DNA of 53,553 nucleotides, taken from Companilactobacillus suantsaicola (lineage in GTDB: Bacteria > Bacillota > Bacilli > Lactobacillales > Lactobacillaceae). The position numbers and the translations under genes were made by a program. Positions 40,632 through 51,194 of this stretch are shown piece after piece (position 1 is the stretch's first letter; each line of letters opens with the position of its first letter). The notes under the pieces are model-generated. The model did not search any database, had not been told where the DNA came from, and worked only from the letters and a program-made list of their open reading frames with translations. The stretch spans positions 1 to 53,553 of the forward strand of contig NZ_RKLY01000019.1 in NCBI RefSeq assembly GCF_004745525.1. Direction: 5' to 3'.

Positions 40632-41410
40632 AATTAATTGATTTGCATTGCCATATATTGCCAGGCGTTGATGATGGTTCCAAAGATATGCAGATGTCAT
40701 TAGATTTGGCTAGGGCAGCTGTAGATCAAGGAATTACTAACAGTCTGGTTACTCCGCATCATATGGATGGAGAGTACACTAACCACAAAAAGGATGTGAT
40801 TAGAAAAACTGATGAGTTTCAACAAGCTTTAGATAGTGAGGGAATACCGCTAACAGTATTTGCTAGTCAAGAGGTCCATCTAACTGGTGAATTAATGGAT
40901 GCAATTGCTCAAGACGATGTTTTATTTATGGATGAAAGTAATAGGTATCTTTTACTGGAATTACCGCATAGTGGAATTCCAGAATATACAGCAGATATGA
41001 TTTTTGATTTAACGACAAGAGGAATCACTCCAGTAATTGCTCATCCAGAAAGAAATCATGGATTTCAAGAAGATCCAGATAAGATTTATGATTTTGTAAA
41101 AATGGGATGTTTAACTCAATTGACGAGTAGCAGTTATTTAGGGATTTTTGGTAAACATGTTCAAAAATTGACCGAAAATATAATTAAAGCAAATTTGGGA
41201 TTTGTTTTTTCATCTGATACCCACAATTTTAAGGGACGTAGATATTTGATGAGAGAGGCCTTTGATAAATTAGAAAAAGAAGAGGGACCCGAGAGAGCTG
41301 ATCTATATAAAATGAATGCTAAAAACATTATTAATGGTGATGATATTGAGGAATTAAATATAAAGAGAATAAATAGTTTGATTAAGCAAAGAAGATTCTG
41401 GTTCTTTTAG
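40628..41410 (+). CDS. PHP-type tyrosine phosphatase (CpsB-like)
   Basis: This 260-aa manganese-dependent phosphatase has the PHP metal motif DLHCHILPGVDDG at 4-16, V-T-P-H-H, E-V-H-L, H-P-E-R and a C-terminal SSDTHN. It dephosphorylates the CpsD kinase. It completes the CpsC-D-B regulatory trio. Confidence 0.95.
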   Translation: MKLIDLHCHILPGVDDGSKDMQMSLDLARAAVDQGITNSLVTPHHMDGEYTNHKKDVIRKTDEFQQALDSEGIPLTVFASQEVHLTGELMDAIAQDDVLFMDESNRYLLLELPHSGIPEYTADMIFDLTTRGITPVIAHPERNHGFQEDPDKIYDFVKMGCLTQLTSSSYLGIFGKHVQKLTENIIKANLGFVFSSDTHNFKGRRYLMREAFDKLEKEEGPERADLYKMNAKNIINGDDIEELNIKRINSLIKQRRFWFF

Positions 41411-41446
41411 ATTATTAGAGTCTTCTTTGTCAAGGGGGGGAAAGTA

Positions 41447-42115
41447 ATGGAATATTTTGAACAGAAAAAAGAAAGCACTTCCATTGGTTTTAAACATCAA
41501 AAGAAACGATATTGTTATCTAGCAATTAAAAGAATATTTGATTTTATAGCTAGTCTTCTAGGATTGGTAATATTGTCACCTGTTTTTTTGATTGTATCTG
41601 TAGCAATAAAGGTTGAGAATCCTACTGGACCGGTTTTTTATTCACAACTGCGCTTGGGGAAAAATCAAAAGTCATTTAAAATGTTTAAGTTCCGCTCTAT
41701 GATAGTTGATGCGGATAAACATCTGAAGGAGTTATTAGATAATAATGAAATAGATGGTGCGATGTTTAAGATGAAAGATGATCCTAGAGTTACAAAAGTT
41801 GGAAAATTCATTAGAAAATATAGTATAGATGAACTTCCACAGTTATTAAACGTACTGATTGGTGATATGAGTCTTGTTGGGCCAAGACCACCCTTACCAA
41901 GAGAAGTTGAGGAGTATTCTAAGCATGACAAACAAAGACTCTTAGTTAAACCGGGCTGCACTGGTTTGTGGCAGGTCAGTGGACGAAATTCAGTTGGATT
42001 CAGCGAGATGGTAGAATTGGATATCAAATATATAAATATGAGAAGCATAATGCTTGATCTATTAATTTTATTTAAAACCATACTTGTTTTTATAAAACCT
42101 AATGCAGCTTATTAA
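41447..42115 (+). CDS. Initiating sugar-phosphate transferase (priming enzyme)
   Basis: This 222-aa polyprenyl-phosphate sugar phosphotransferase has an N-terminal membrane segment (about 28-52) and the catalytic region F-K-F-R-S-M, D-E-L-P-Q-L-L-N-V, M-S-L-V-G-P-R-P, then P-G-C-T-G-L-W-Q-V-S-G-R. It places the first sugar-1-phosphate (usually glucose or galactose) on undecaprenyl phosphate. A G-rich site (GGGGGGGAAAG) precedes ATG 41447. Confidence 0.95.
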   Translation: MEYFEQKKESTSIGFKHQKKRYCYLAIKRIFDFIASLLGLVILSPVFLIVSVAIKVENPTGPVFYSQLRLGKNQKSFKMFKFRSMIVDADKHLKELLDNNEIDGAMFKMKDDPRVTKVGKFIRKYSIDELPQLLNVLIGDMSLVGPRPPLPREVEEYSKHDKQRLLVKPGCTGLWQVSGRNSVGFSEMVELDIKYINMRSIMLDLLILFKTILVFIKPNAAY

Positions 42116-42212
42116 TTTAAGAAATGTTATTTTTAAATTGAAGGACCGCTGGTCAAGAAATCAGAATTTAATTTTTTTATGAATATGTATTTAAAAGGAA
42201 GGGTATTTGTAT

Positions 42213-42662
42213 ATGAAAGTATGTATGGTTGGATCTAGTGGTGGACATTTAACACACCTTATGATGTTGAAACCATTTCTAGAGGGAAAAGAACGTTTTT
42301 GGGTTACTTTTGATAAAGAGGATGCCAGAAGTCAGTTGTCTGAAGAGAAAGTTTACAATTGCTTTTTTCCCACTAATAGAAGTATTAAAGCATTAATAAA
42401 GAATACTATTCTAGCAATAAAAATAATTAGAAAAGAGCGTCCGGATCTAATAGTCTCATCTGGTGCAGCGGTGGCCGTACCTTTTTTTTATGTCGGTAAA
42501 GTATATGGAGCTAAACTCGTTTATATAGAGGTTTTTGATAGAATAAATAAATCAACGATTACTGGAAAAATGGTTTACCCAATTACAGATTTATTTATAG
42601 TTGAATGGGAGGAAATGAAGAGGGTTTATCGAAAAGCAATTAATTTAGGAAGTATTTTTTAG
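42213..42662 (+). CDS. Glycosyltransferase membrane subunit (PssD/Alg14-like)
   Basis: This 149-aa protein has the Alg14 signature G-S-S-G-G-H-L at the N-terminus and a hydrophobic anchor. It pairs with the next gene to form a two-part beta-1,4-galactosyl or similar transferase, as in Cps14F/G. GGAAGGG precedes ATG 42213. The gene is followed 9 bases later by its partner. Confidence 0.85.
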   Translation: MKVCMVGSSGGHLTHLMMLKPFLEGKERFWVTFDKEDARSQLSEEKVYNCFFPTNRSIKALIKNTILAIKIIRKERPDLIVSSGAAVAVPFFYVGKVYGAKLVYIEVFDRINKSTITGKMVYPITDLFIVEWEEMKRVYRKAINLGSIF

Positions 42663-42671
42663 GTGATAATT

Positions 42672-43169
42672 ATGATTTTTGTAACCGTAGGAACGCACGA
42701 GCAACCATTTGATCGTTTGATTAAAGAGATAGATATGTTAGTTAAGAATAGAATAATAGAAGAAAAGGTTATTATACAGCGAGGGTATTCAAATTATATT
42801 CCCAAGTACTGTGTTTCAGAAAAGTTCTTAAGTCATAGGGATATTTCAAAAGATGTATCTGACGCTAGAATTGTTATCACACATGGTGGGCCATCGAGTT
42901 TTATAATGCCACTTCAAATGCATAAAATTCCAATTGTAGTGCCAAGGCTGAGTAAGTTTAATGAACATGTTAATAACCATCAATTAGAATTTGTTAGATT
43001 GGTTGCTGAAAGAAAAAAGAATATTCTTGTAGTCGAGGATATTAAGGATTTAGGAAAGATTATAGAGAACTATAATAATGAAGTTAACCATTTAGATAAA
43101 GATTTGAACAGTAATAATTTTGAGTTTAATAAAAGATTACAAGAATTAGTTGACGGATTATTTAGATAA
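42672..43169 (+). CDS. Glycosyltransferase catalytic subunit (PssE/Alg13-like)
   Basis: This 165-aa GT28 C-terminal-domain protein has F-V-T-V-G-T-H-E-Q-P-F at the N-terminus and the donor-binding I-T-H-G-G-P-S-S motif. It needs the preceding PssD-like subunit for membrane recruitment. AGGTGA precedes ATG 42672. Confidence 0.85.
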   Translation: MIFVTVGTHEQPFDRLIKEIDMLVKNRIIEEKVIIQRGYSNYIPKYCVSEKFLSHRDISKDVSDARIVITHGGPSSFIMPLQMHKIPIVVPRLSKFNEHVNNHQLEFVRLVAERKKNILVVEDIKDLGKIIENYNNEVNHLDKDLNSNNFEFNKRLQELVDGLFR

Positions 43170-43188
43170 TCTCTAGAGGGATGTTAAA

Positions 43189-43617
43189 ATGAAGAAATTT
43201 AAAAAAGGATATACACAAGGCGTATTTGATATGTTTCATATCGGACATTTGAATTTGATCAATAATGCAAAGGAACAATGTGATGAATTAATTGTTGGGG
43301 TTAATTCAGATAGGCTTGTTAAAGAATATAAGGGTAAAGTACCAGTGGTCTCTCAGGACAATAGAAAAAAAATCGTCGAGAATGTTAAAGCGGTTGATAA
43401 AGCTGTTATTGCTGAAACACTCGATAAACTTGAACAGTTAGATAAATATGGGTTTGATGCAATCTTTATTGGAGATGATTGGAAAGGGAATGAAAGATGG
43501 ACACAAACTGTCTCAGATTTATCAAAGAAGAATGTTCAGGTTATTTTTTTACCAAGAACGAAGGGCGTTAGTTCAACTGGTATGAGAGTTGTAAAAGATG
43601 AAAGAATAAGTGAGTAG
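43189..43617 (+). CDS. tagD: Glycerol-3-phosphate cytidylyltransferase
   Basis: This 142-aa nucleotidyltransferase makes CDP-glycerol from CTP and sn-glycerol-3-phosphate. Motifs are G-x-F-D-M-F-H-I-G-H (HxGH-type, about 11-20) and S-S-T-G-M-R (ISSTxxR-type). The length matches TagD/Gct. It supplies the next gene, so the polymer is predicted to carry glycerol-phosphate. Confidence 0.9.
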   Translation: MKKFKKGYTQGVFDMFHIGHLNLINNAKEQCDELIVGVNSDRLVKEYKGKVPVVSQDNRKKIVENVKAVDKAVIAETLDKLEQLDKYGFDAIFIGDDWKGNERWTQTVSDLSKKNVQVIFLPRTKGVSSTGMRVVKDERISE

Positions 43618-43626
43618 GTTAATTAA

Positions 43627-44784
43627 ATGATAAAGAATGTGTTTTTAAAAAATTTATTAATCAATTCTGTTTTTAAATTATTTTCAAATGCTAATCAAGT
43701 GATTCCCAAGAATAACCACCAAATTTTAATATATTCGGATTTAGGTTTTCGTGATAATGTTAAATACTTATATGATTATTTAATTTCAGAAAAATATAAT
43801 GATTATTACAAAATCATTTGTTCTGTAAAAGGTCATGAGAAATTTGTCGCTAGTGCTCCGAAAAATGTAAAATTTGTTAATCCATTTGAAGGTATTAAGT
43901 ATTACTTTCAATCAGGACATGTTTTTTATTGCTTTGGTAAATTACCCATTAGAATTGGAAAAAAGCAAAATGTTATTCAAATGTGGCACGGTACATCTTT
44001 TAAGGGTTTCGCAACAAATATGACAAATACAAGTTCAAAAGCAGATCAATTTTATTCTTATGTATATAGTAGTTCTGATTATTTTCAACCTATTGTGAAG
44101 AAAAAATTTAATTGTAGTGATGAAAAAATTATAGTTTGTGGGCATCCAAGGACAGATGTTTTTTACCAAAAGAATCCAAAATATGATTTAGGTGAATTTA
44201 AGAAAATTATTATGTGGATGCCAACTTTTAGAAAATCTAAATTTTTAGGTCAAAATGATGGATTTCAACAAAATGTTGTTCCGTTTTTAAAAGATGATGA
44301 ATTGAAACGATTTGATAAGTATTTATCAGATATCGATGTTAAGGTAATTGTTAAGCTTCATCCAATGCAAGATATAAAAAGGATAAATACGTCTAGTTTT
44401 CATAATTTGATATTGATGACAAATGACTATTTTGAATCAAAAGGATATGATCTTTATCGTTTTTTGAAATGTACAGATGCGTTAATTACTGATTATTCTT
44501 CAGTTTTTTATGATTATCTCCTTTTGAACAGACCTATCGGCTTTACCGAAGACGATGTGGATGAATATAAAAATAGTAGGGGATTTGCAGTTGATCCCGA
44601 GAAATTTCGTCCAGGTATGAAAATAAAATCAATTAATGATTTAAAAAAATTTATTGAAAATGTAGTCGCCAATAATGATGAGTTTGAAAATTCTAGGGTT
44701 AAAATTAATAACCTATCAAATAGATTTCAAGATGGTCATAATTGTCAGCGGACATTAGAAATATCAGGCATACATAAAAGCTAA
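43627..44784 (+). CDS. CDP-glycerol glycerophosphotransferase family
   Basis: This 385-aa TagB/TagF-like enzyme has M-W-H-G-T-S-F-K (catalytic His), C-G-H-P-R-T-D and the C-terminal L-I-T-D-Y-S-S-V-F-Y-D-Y box. It should transfer glycerol-phosphate to the repeat unit or a lipid carrier. It sits directly after the CDP-glycerol synthase. Its site is weak (GGTTAATTAA). Confidence 0.9.
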   Translation: MIKNVFLKNLLINSVFKLFSNANQVIPKNNHQILIYSDLGFRDNVKYLYDYLISEKYNDYYKIICSVKGHEKFVASAPKNVKFVNPFEGIKYYFQSGHVFYCFGKLPIRIGKKQNVIQMWHGTSFKGFATNMTNTSSKADQFYSYVYSSSDYFQPIVKKKFNCSDEKIIVCGHPRTDVFYQKNPKYDLGEFKKIIMWMPTFRKSKFLGQNDGFQQNVVPFLKDDELKRFDKYLSDIDVKVIVKLHPMQDIKRINTSSFHNLILMTNDYFESKGYDLYRFLKCTDALITDYSSVFYDYLLLNRPIGFTEDDVDEYKNSRGFAVDPEKFRPGMKIKSINDLKKFIENVVANNDEFENSRVKINNLSNRFQDGHNCQRTLEISGIHKS

Positions 44785-44807
44785 TTGTGTATGAAAAGAG
44801 GAAAATA

Positions 44808-45932
44808 ATGATACGAGTAATGCAAATTAATTTGGGGGAATCGTATGGTGGTGTGTCATCAATGCTTTTTAATCTGTATGCTGAAATGGATCATAGTAAG
44901 GTGACATTCGATTTTGTAGCCCCTAAGTGTACATCATTTCGGAGTAAAGAAAAAGAAATAGAGAAAATGAATGGTAGGATTATTGAATTAAAAACCGAAG
45001 GAAATCTTTTTAAAAGAAAAATAGAGTTTTTTTTTCGACTCAGTCGTCTAATAAAGTCGATGAGGTATAAAATAGTACATATTAATTCAGGTTCCACATT
45101 GTTTAATGTTCAGGTGGCTTTGATTGCAAAGATATGTGGTGTAAAAAGAATAATAGTCCATTCTCATAATGCGGGAAATGATAGTGGATTGAAAAGATTT
45201 TTAATGAAAGTCTCTAAACCTTTATTAGAAATGTCGGCGACAGATTTTTTTGCATGTTCAAATAAGGCAGCTAGATATATGTTTTTGAACCGTCGTTATA
45301 GAGAAAAGAATTTTGTATTAATTAAAAATGCCGTGGATATAAATAAATTTAAATTTTCTAATACTGATAGAAATATTTATCGAAAGAGATATGGCTTAAA
45401 TGGTAAAAAAGTAATACTTCATGTTGGACGTTTTTCAAATCAAAAGAATCATTCTTTTTTAGTTGATATTTTTGACTATTTAAACAAAATGAACGATGAT
45501 ACGAGACTGGTATTAGTTGGTGTTGGAGAGTTACAGGAGGATATTATAAAAAAAGTGAATTTACTGGGATTATCCTCTAAAGTTTTGTTTATGAATTTAC
45601 GTAGTGATATAAATCATCTTATGAGTATGAGTGATGTGCTTGTTCTTCCATCTTTTTATGAAGGCTTACCAGTGGTTGGCATTGAAGCCCAAGCATCTGG
45701 ACTGAATTGTGTTTTTGCAGATACTATAACTGATGAGGTCAATTTGACAGAATATAATAAGTTTATCTCATTGAGTGCGTCGTTGGATGTTTGGAGTAAG
45801 AGCATTACAGAATTATCGGAGATCAAGATGGATTTAGTAAATAGATTAGAAAAGTCGAAAATAGTAGAGGAAAATGGATATTCAATTTCTTCAGTTTCAA
45901 AGAAACTCGAAAAGTTTTACTTGAATACTTAA
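44808..45932 (+). CDS. Glycosyltransferase family 4
   Basis: This 374-aa GT-B enzyme has N-terminal GESYGGVSSMLFNLY and the C-terminal donor site LHVGRFSNQKNH...LVLPSFYEGLPVVGIEAQASG (E-x7-E motif). ATG 44808 follows AGAGGAAA. It adds one sugar in repeat-unit assembly; donor and linkage unknown. Confidence 0.85.
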   Translation: MIRVMQINLGESYGGVSSMLFNLYAEMDHSKVTFDFVAPKCTSFRSKEKEIEKMNGRIIELKTEGNLFKRKIEFFFRLSRLIKSMRYKIVHINSGSTLFNVQVALIAKICGVKRIIVHSHNAGNDSGLKRFLMKVSKPLLEMSATDFFACSNKAARYMFLNRRYREKNFVLIKNAVDINKFKFSNTDRNIYRKRYGLNGKKVILHVGRFSNQKNHSFLVDIFDYLNKMNDDTRLVLVGVGELQEDIIKKVNLLGLSSKVLFMNLRSDINHLMSMSDVLVLPSFYEGLPVVGIEAQASGLNCVFADTITDEVNLTEYNKFISLSASLDVWSKSITELSEIKMDLVNRLEKSKIVEENGYSISSVSKKLEKFYLNT

Positions 45933-45955
45933 TAAATTCTAAAAAGGGAGAAAAT

Positions 45956-47116
45956 ATGATAATTAGTAAAGCCACTTTAAAAAATAGACTATTTGTAGCT
46001 TTGATGATTTTGCCTTTTTTGGAACCGGAGATATTTAATTTTTATCCCAAAATCCATATTGCATTTTTTGCTTTTGAATTTTTAAATATGTTGTTATTAT
46101 TGATCATGTTTTTATATAAGAAGCAATTTTCAGTATATTTGTTTTTAATAATAATTTGGCGTATTTATTTAATGGTTGTGACGTATATAAGTAGCGGATA
46201 TTTAAGTAATGCTGTAATTAGTAGAACAGTCATGATTATAGGAATAGTTTTAGTAATTGATATAGGTTTTAGTAGGTCTTATGTTGATACATTATGGGGT
46301 ATTTACCTTATTATGATAACTTTATCTATAATTAATTTGATTACATGTATTATGGGAGGCTTAATTCAAAGAAATGGAATTCCTTATTATTTATTTGGTT
46401 TGCGTACAAGGTTTACTGATAGTGCAATTCCAATTATGATTGTTTCGATTCTGATCTCTTGGATATCAAAAAAAAAGCTTTTCTCGTTTATAAGCTATTT
46501 TTCTTTAGTTGTAGTCGGTTTGCAGTTAATTAATCAATGGGTCGCAACCGGAATATTTGTCATAGTTGCATTAGTTGCTTTCATCCTTATTGGAAAGAAT
46601 TACAATTTTCGATATCCTGCAATAACTTCTACTTTATTAAGTTTTTTCTTTTTAGTTTCAGTTGTCTTTTTTAGGATACAGAATTATTTTTCATTTATAA
46701 TCGAAAATATATTGAATAAATCGTTGGATCTACATGGAAGAATTGACATTTGGAATGATGCCATATCCATCATTTCCCTGAGGAAGTGGTTTGGTTACGG
46801 AGAAATTGGAGATGGTGGTTTTATCCCAGTTTGGTGGTCTTATAAATTAGCTCCAGCGCATGATATGCTATTGCAAGTATTACATGATGGTGGTCTGATT
46901 TCTTGTGTAATTCTGTTAATTATACTTATGTATGCTGTAAATCAGACCAAGCATAGTAATGTAATAATAGCTAATATTCTTGTTTCTGGAATGATTGCTT
47001 TAATTATTTCAGTTTTAACGGAAATAACATATTATTATTCATATTTTTATATTGTACCTGTACTGTGTGCATATTCTGTTTATATTAAATCCAGTAAGAG
47101 TGGTGTAAATGAATGA
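45956..47116 (+). CDS. Wzy-like O-antigen/EPS polymerase
   Basis: This 386-aa protein has ten or more hydrophobic helices and a large loop (about 245-310) containing [11 protein letters not shown] and [15 protein letters not shown], typical of Wzy/WaaL-type polymerases. It should polymerise repeat units on the outer face. GGGAGAAAAT precedes ATG 45956. The stop overlaps the next start (ATGA). Confidence 0.85.
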   Translation: MIISKATLKNRLFVALMILPFLEPEIFNFYPKIHIAFFAFEFLNMLLLLIMFLYKKQFSVYLFLIIIWRIYLMVVTYISSGYLSNAVISRTVMIIGIVLVIDIGFSRSYVDTLWGIYLIMITLSIINLITCIMGGLIQRNGIPYYLFGLRTRFTDSAIPIMIVSILISWISKKKLFSFISYFSLVVVGLQLINQWVATGIFVIVALVAFILIGKNYNFRYPAITSTLLSFFFLVSVVFFRIQNYFSFIIENILNKSLDLHGRIDIWNDAISIISLRKWFGYGEIGDGGFIPVWWSYKLAPAHDMLLQVLHDGGLISCVILLIILMYAVNQTKHSNVIIANILVSGMIALIISVLTEITYYYSYFYIVPVLCAYSVYIKSSKSGVNE

Positions 47117-47640
47117 AAAGGAAATTAAAATATCTATATTCGATAATTCGGTTTTCTTATTTTAGGATTAGGTTTCATAATAAATTTGAGATCGAACCAT
47201 CTCAAAGAAAATGGGAATCGCCAATTAGTATCAGTATTAAATCTAAAGGAAAAATAAAAATAGGTCGAGATAATAATGTAAGAGGATATCTTAGCTTGAT
47301 TTCAAAAAAAGGAAATATTGAAATAGGAAATAATAATTTTTTTAATAGAAACGTTAGTATAACATCTTTGGAGAGAATTTTAATAGGGGATAATTGCAAG
47401 TTTGCAAATAACATTGTGATTGTCGATCATGATCATGATTATCGGAATGGAAACAATGGATATATATGTAGACAAGTAAGTATCGGTGATAATGTGTGGA
47501 TAGGAGCTAATGCTGTAATTACAAAGGGAGTTTCAATAGGTAATAATGCAGTGGTGGCTGCAGGTGCAGTGGTAGTAGATGATATTGCTGAAAACACAGT
47601 AGTGGCTGGTGTTCCAGCTACAGCTGTATTAAAATTTTAA
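47113..47640 (+). CDS. Hexapeptide acyltransferase (serine acetyltransferase-like)
   Basis: This 175-aa left-handed beta-helix protein has repeats such as [27 protein letters not shown] and [20 protein letters not shown], and the active-site V-D-H-D-H-D-Y. It probably acetylates an EPS sugar. Translation is likely coupled to the polymerase gene. Confidence 0.85.
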   Translation: MKRKLKYLYSIIRFSYFRIRFHNKFEIEPSQRKWESPISISIKSKGKIKIGRDNNVRGYLSLISKKGNIEIGNNNFFNRNVSITSLERILIGDNCKFANNIVIVDHDHDYRNGNNGYICRQVSIGDNVWIGANAVITKGVSIGNNAVVAAGAVVVDDIAENTVVAGVPATAVLKF

Positions 47641-47664
47641 AGAATATTTTTGGGAGTAAAAAAA

Positions 47665-48606
47665 TTGTTTGGACTAGCTTCAATTATTATACCTGTTTAT
47701 AACGGGAGTCATTACTTGGATTCATTGATGTTAATGTTAGAGAAACAAACATATTCAAAAATAGAGGTATTGATTATAGATGATGGCTCATCGGATAATA
47801 CCTGGCAGAAGTTAACTACCTACACAAGTAGAAATTTTAACTTAAGAATCTTTAAGCAAAAAGAAAACAAGGGAGTTTCAGCGGCAAGAAATAAAGGCAT
47901 CGAAAATGCTGCTGGGACTTTTCTTTTTTTTATAGACGCTGATGACTTAATAGAAAATGATTATGTTTATAAGATGATTAAAATTATTTGTGAAAAAAAT
48001 GTACAATTTTTAACTTGTGGATATACGGAATTTTCCGGTGGTCAAGATACCTTTGTACGTTCAGAATGTTCAGTTAGTAGCGATTTGAACCAAGCTATGT
48101 CATTAGTATTAAAACATCATGGTATTTGTTCTGCCTTATGGAATAAGGTTTTCCTTAGTTCTGTGGTACAAAGAAATGATTTGAAGTTTGATGAAAGTAT
48201 ATACATAGGAGAAGATATGCTTTTTATAGCGTTATATCTGAGTAATGTAGAATCTTGGTGCGAGATTGCGGATGTACTATATCATTACAGAATAAATAAT
48301 GATGGTGTAATGCAGAATTATAAAATATCAAACGAATTTAATAAAAATTGGATATCAGAATGGAAGGCAGTAAACATAGCAGAAGCAAAGGTACTTAAGT
48401 CGACAAGTAAATTTAATTCAGATGTATTTCTTCATAAAAAAATGAAGATTACTTTAAAACTTGTTGGACGAATCAAAAAATATAATTATTATACAAAAGA
48501 TAGTAAGGAAATTATTAAGTATCTTAGAAAAAATATTTTATTACTTTTAACAAATAGAAGTTTTTCCTTTAAGGAGAAAGTGAAAGCTTTGTTTTTGTAC
48601 CTATAA
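47665..48606 (+). CDS. Glycosyltransferase family 2
   Basis: This 313-aa GT-A enzyme has S-I-I-I-P-V-Y-N-G, I-D-D-G-S-S-D-N-T, S-A-A-R-N-K-G and the metal-binding F-I-D-A-D-D. A TTG start at 47665, 7 bases after GGGAG, is preferred. An upstream TTG at 47650 lies before that site. It adds a sugar to the growing repeat unit. Confidence 0.85.
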   Translation: MFGLASIIIPVYNGSHYLDSLMLMLEKQTYSKIEVLIIDDGSSDNTWQKLTTYTSRNFNLRIFKQKENKGVSAARNKGIENAAGTFLFFIDADDLIENDYVYKMIKIICEKNVQFLTCGYTEFSGGQDTFVRSECSVSSDLNQAMSLVLKHHGICSALWNKVFLSSVVQRNDLKFDESIYIGEDMLFIALYLSNVESWCEIADVLYHYRINNDGVMQNYKISNEFNKNWISEWKAVNIAEAKVLKSTSKFNSDVFLHKKMKITLKLVGRIKKYNYYTKDSKEIIKYLRKNILLLLTNRSFSFKEKVKALFLYL

Positions 48607-48642
48607 GGAGAAAGTAAACTTCTAACTGGAAGGAAAATTCTA

Positions 48643-49758
48643 ATGAGGATAGCAATAGATACAATTGTAGATTATTCTAATTATGGGAATAGATTACAGA
48701 ATTATGCGTTACAGAAGGTTCTAGAAAATCAGGGACATGAGGTAATAACCCTTAAGAATTATACTCATATAGTAAATAAAGAGCCCAGAGTAAAAAGAAT
48801 AAAAAGGTTACTTGCGGAAGGTGGTTTACTAAAAAAAGGGTATAAAAAGATTATTAGGAAAGCCTCAAAAGCAAAGCAGTCAAAGAGGCTTAATTCTTTG
48901 AGAGAAGAGAATTTTAAAAAATTTACAGAAAAATATATACATGAATCTGATTTTGTTTTAAATCAAAATACAAAAGTTTTTGATTTTGATAGGGATATTG
49001 ATTGTTATGTAGTGGGAAGTGATCAAGTTTGGAATTATAATTTTACCAGATTTTCATCATTTGATTTTATTTCTTTTAGTAAAAAACCAAAAATTAGTTA
49101 TGCTGCATCCTTTGGAGTTGATAGCGTACCTGATAATCTTTTAAATATATATAGAAAAGGACTAAACAGTTTTAATTACATATCCGTAAGAGAAAAAGTA
49201 GGCAAAAATTTGGTTGAAGAGATATCCGGTCAAAAAGCTACTATAGTTTTAGACCCAACTCTTCTTTTAGATAAAAGTGAATGGATGAAATTAATAACCA
49301 ACAAAAAATTATATTCAAAAAAATTTATTCTAGTATATTTTCTTGGAAAACCAAATAAATTTGAGAGACAATACATAACTGATTTTGCAAAAATAGAAGG
49401 TTACGAGGTTAAAACACTAATGACATATTCGGATGTGAATTTATGGAAGGCAGATCCTAGTGAATTCATTAATCTATTTAGTCAAGCAGAAGCTGTTTTT
49501 ACTGATTCATTTCATGCTTGTGTTTTTTCAATTATTTTTGAAAAATATTTTGAGGTGTTTAATCGAAATTATACAGGTCCGTCAATGAATTCAAGGTTGG
49601 ACACATTGTTTGATGATTTAAACCTCGGATCCCGTTGGTATGATGGCAAAATAAAAGAAACAGTTATCGATTACGTATCTGTAAAGAAAAAGCTGGATAA
49701 AAGAAAACGTGAATCGATTGAATTTTTAAATGATTCATTAAATGGACTTGAATTTTAA
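48643..49758 (+). CDS. Polysaccharide pyruvyl transferase
   Basis: This 371-aa protein belongs to the CsaB/WcaK family: N-terminal NYGNRLQNYALQKVLENQGHEVITL, V-V-G-S-D-Q-V-W-N in the middle, and late T-D-S-F-H-A-C-V-F-S. It forms ketal pyruvate on a sugar from phosphoenolpyruvate, giving a negative charge. GGAAGG precedes ATG 48643. Its end overlaps leader codons of the flippase frame, but the flippase ATG is at 49784. Confidence 0.85.
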   Translation: MRIAIDTIVDYSNYGNRLQNYALQKVLENQGHEVITLKNYTHIVNKEPRVKRIKRLLAEGGLLKKGYKKIIRKASKAKQSKRLNSLREENFKKFTEKYIHESDFVLNQNTKVFDFDRDIDCYVVGSDQVWNYNFTRFSSFDFISFSKKPKISYAASFGVDSVPDNLLNIYRKGLNSFNYISVREKVGKNLVEEISGQKATIVLDPTLLLDKSEWMKLITNKKLYSKKFILVYFLGKPNKFERQYITDFAKIEGYEVKTLMTYSDVNLWKADPSEFINLFSQAEAVFTDSFHACVFSIIFEKYFEVFNRNYTGPSMNSRLDTLFDDLNLGSRWYDGKIKETVIDYVSVKKKLDKRKRESIEFLNDSLNGLEF

Positions 49759-49783
49759 TGTTTTATTATTTTTAGGAGATTCT

Positions 49784-51163
49784 ATGAATAGATATAAAAA
49801 ACTTTTTTCAAATTCGGCTATATTTGCTATAGGTAATTTAGGTAGTAAGATAATTACTTTTTTAATGGTACCGTTATATACCAGATATTTAACAACTTCT
49901 CAGTATGGAAAATCTGATGTGTTATCTACTCTTGTGAGTTTATTAACTCCTGTGTTCACATTATCCGTTATTGATGCAGTTTTTAGATTTGCTTTGGATA
50001 AAAAATCAGAAAATGGGTATGTTCTAACGGGAGGAATAGTTGTTAGTTCTATTAGTCTTTTAATATTTATAGTAATTATTCCATTTATTAGTAAAATCAA
50101 TTATGGGGTTTATGTTTGTGTTCTCACTTACGCAAGTGCTGTTGAATCAATGTTTCAACAATTTGCACGAGGAATAGGGAAATCTAAGCTATATGCGGCT
50201 ACCGGAATTTTAATGACACTAGTTACTGTTCTCAGTAATATACTATTAATAGTTGTAATGGGTTGGAGACTTTCTGGATATTTAGCCTCAATGCTAATTG
50301 CTCAAATAGTTGGTATTATTTTTCTATTTATATCATTAAGTGCCTGGAAATATATAAAACTTAAGAATATTAATAGACAATTGATTTTAAAAATGCTGGT
50401 TTATAGTATTCCGTTGATACCAAACGCAATTTCTTGGTGGCTTAGTAATTCGGCAAATAAAATTTTTATAATAATATTATTGGGTTCTTCGGCAAACGGT
50501 ATCTACGCGGTAGCTAATAAAATCCCTTCTTTAATTTCAGTTTTTTATTCAATTTTTACTCAAGCTTGGCAGATTTCGGCAGTTGAGGAATTTAAGAGTA
50601 AAGATGCTGGAGAATTTTTTAGTATAGTATTAAATGCTACGATAAGTATACTTTTTATTGGAGTATCAATACTTACCATGTTTTCAAAATTGTTTACTCA
50701 TATTTTAGCCACTTCTTCGTATTATTCTGCTTGGAGAATAGTTCCGTGGTTATCGCTGGCTGTTTTATATTCATGTATATCTTCATTCTTAGGGACTGTT
50801 TATACTACTTCTATGAAAACTGGACAGTTACTATCAACAACCATAGTCGGAGCGACGGTTAATGTAATAGCAAATTTGATTCTTATACCACTCGTAGGAG
50901 TAGTTGGAGCGGGTATAGGAGCCATGATGTCCTTTATGGTAGTTTCCATTTTGAGATTAAGGGGGAGCCGAAGGTTTGTTCATATTCTTATAAAATGGAA
51001 AATAATATTATTTTCTCAAATGTTCATTTTTTTTGAGATATTTGTGATGTATGTTTATAAAAGTCGCTTTTCAATGGTAATGGCTCTTTTAATAGTCATA
51101 GTTATTAGTTTTATAAATTCTAAAGAGTTTGTCCCTGTGATTAAAAGATTTTTAAATAAGTGA
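49784..51163 (+). CDS. Wzx-like polysaccharide flippase (MATE/MOP superfamily)
   Basis: This 459-aa membrane protein has about 12-14 helices starting FSNSAIFAIGNLGSKIITFLMVPLYTRYLT, typical of RfbX/Wzx. It flips undecaprenyl-linked repeat units. AGGAG precedes ATG 49784. Confidence 0.9.
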   Translation: MNRYKKLFSNSAIFAIGNLGSKIITFLMVPLYTRYLTTSQYGKSDVLSTLVSLLTPVFTLSVIDAVFRFALDKKSENGYVLTGGIVVSSISLLIFIVIIPFISKINYGVYVCVLTYASAVESMFQQFARGIGKSKLYAATGILMTLVTVLSNILLIVVMGWRLSGYLASMLIAQIVGIIFLFISLSAWKYIKLKNINRQLILKMLVYSIPLIPNAISWWLSNSANKIFIIILLGSSANGIYAVANKIPSLISVFYSIFTQAWQISAVEEFKSKDAGEFFSIVLNATISILFIGVSILTMFSKLFTHILATSSYYSAWRIVPWLSLAVLYSCISSFLGTVYTTSMKTGQLLSTTIVGATVNVIANLILIPLVGVVGAGIGAMMSFMVVSILRLRGSRRFVHILIKWKIILFSQMFIFFEIFVMYVYKSRFSMVMALLIVIVISFINSKEFVPVIKRFLNK

Positions 51164-51194
51164 TAATTTTAAAATAAGATAAAGGAGTGTAGTA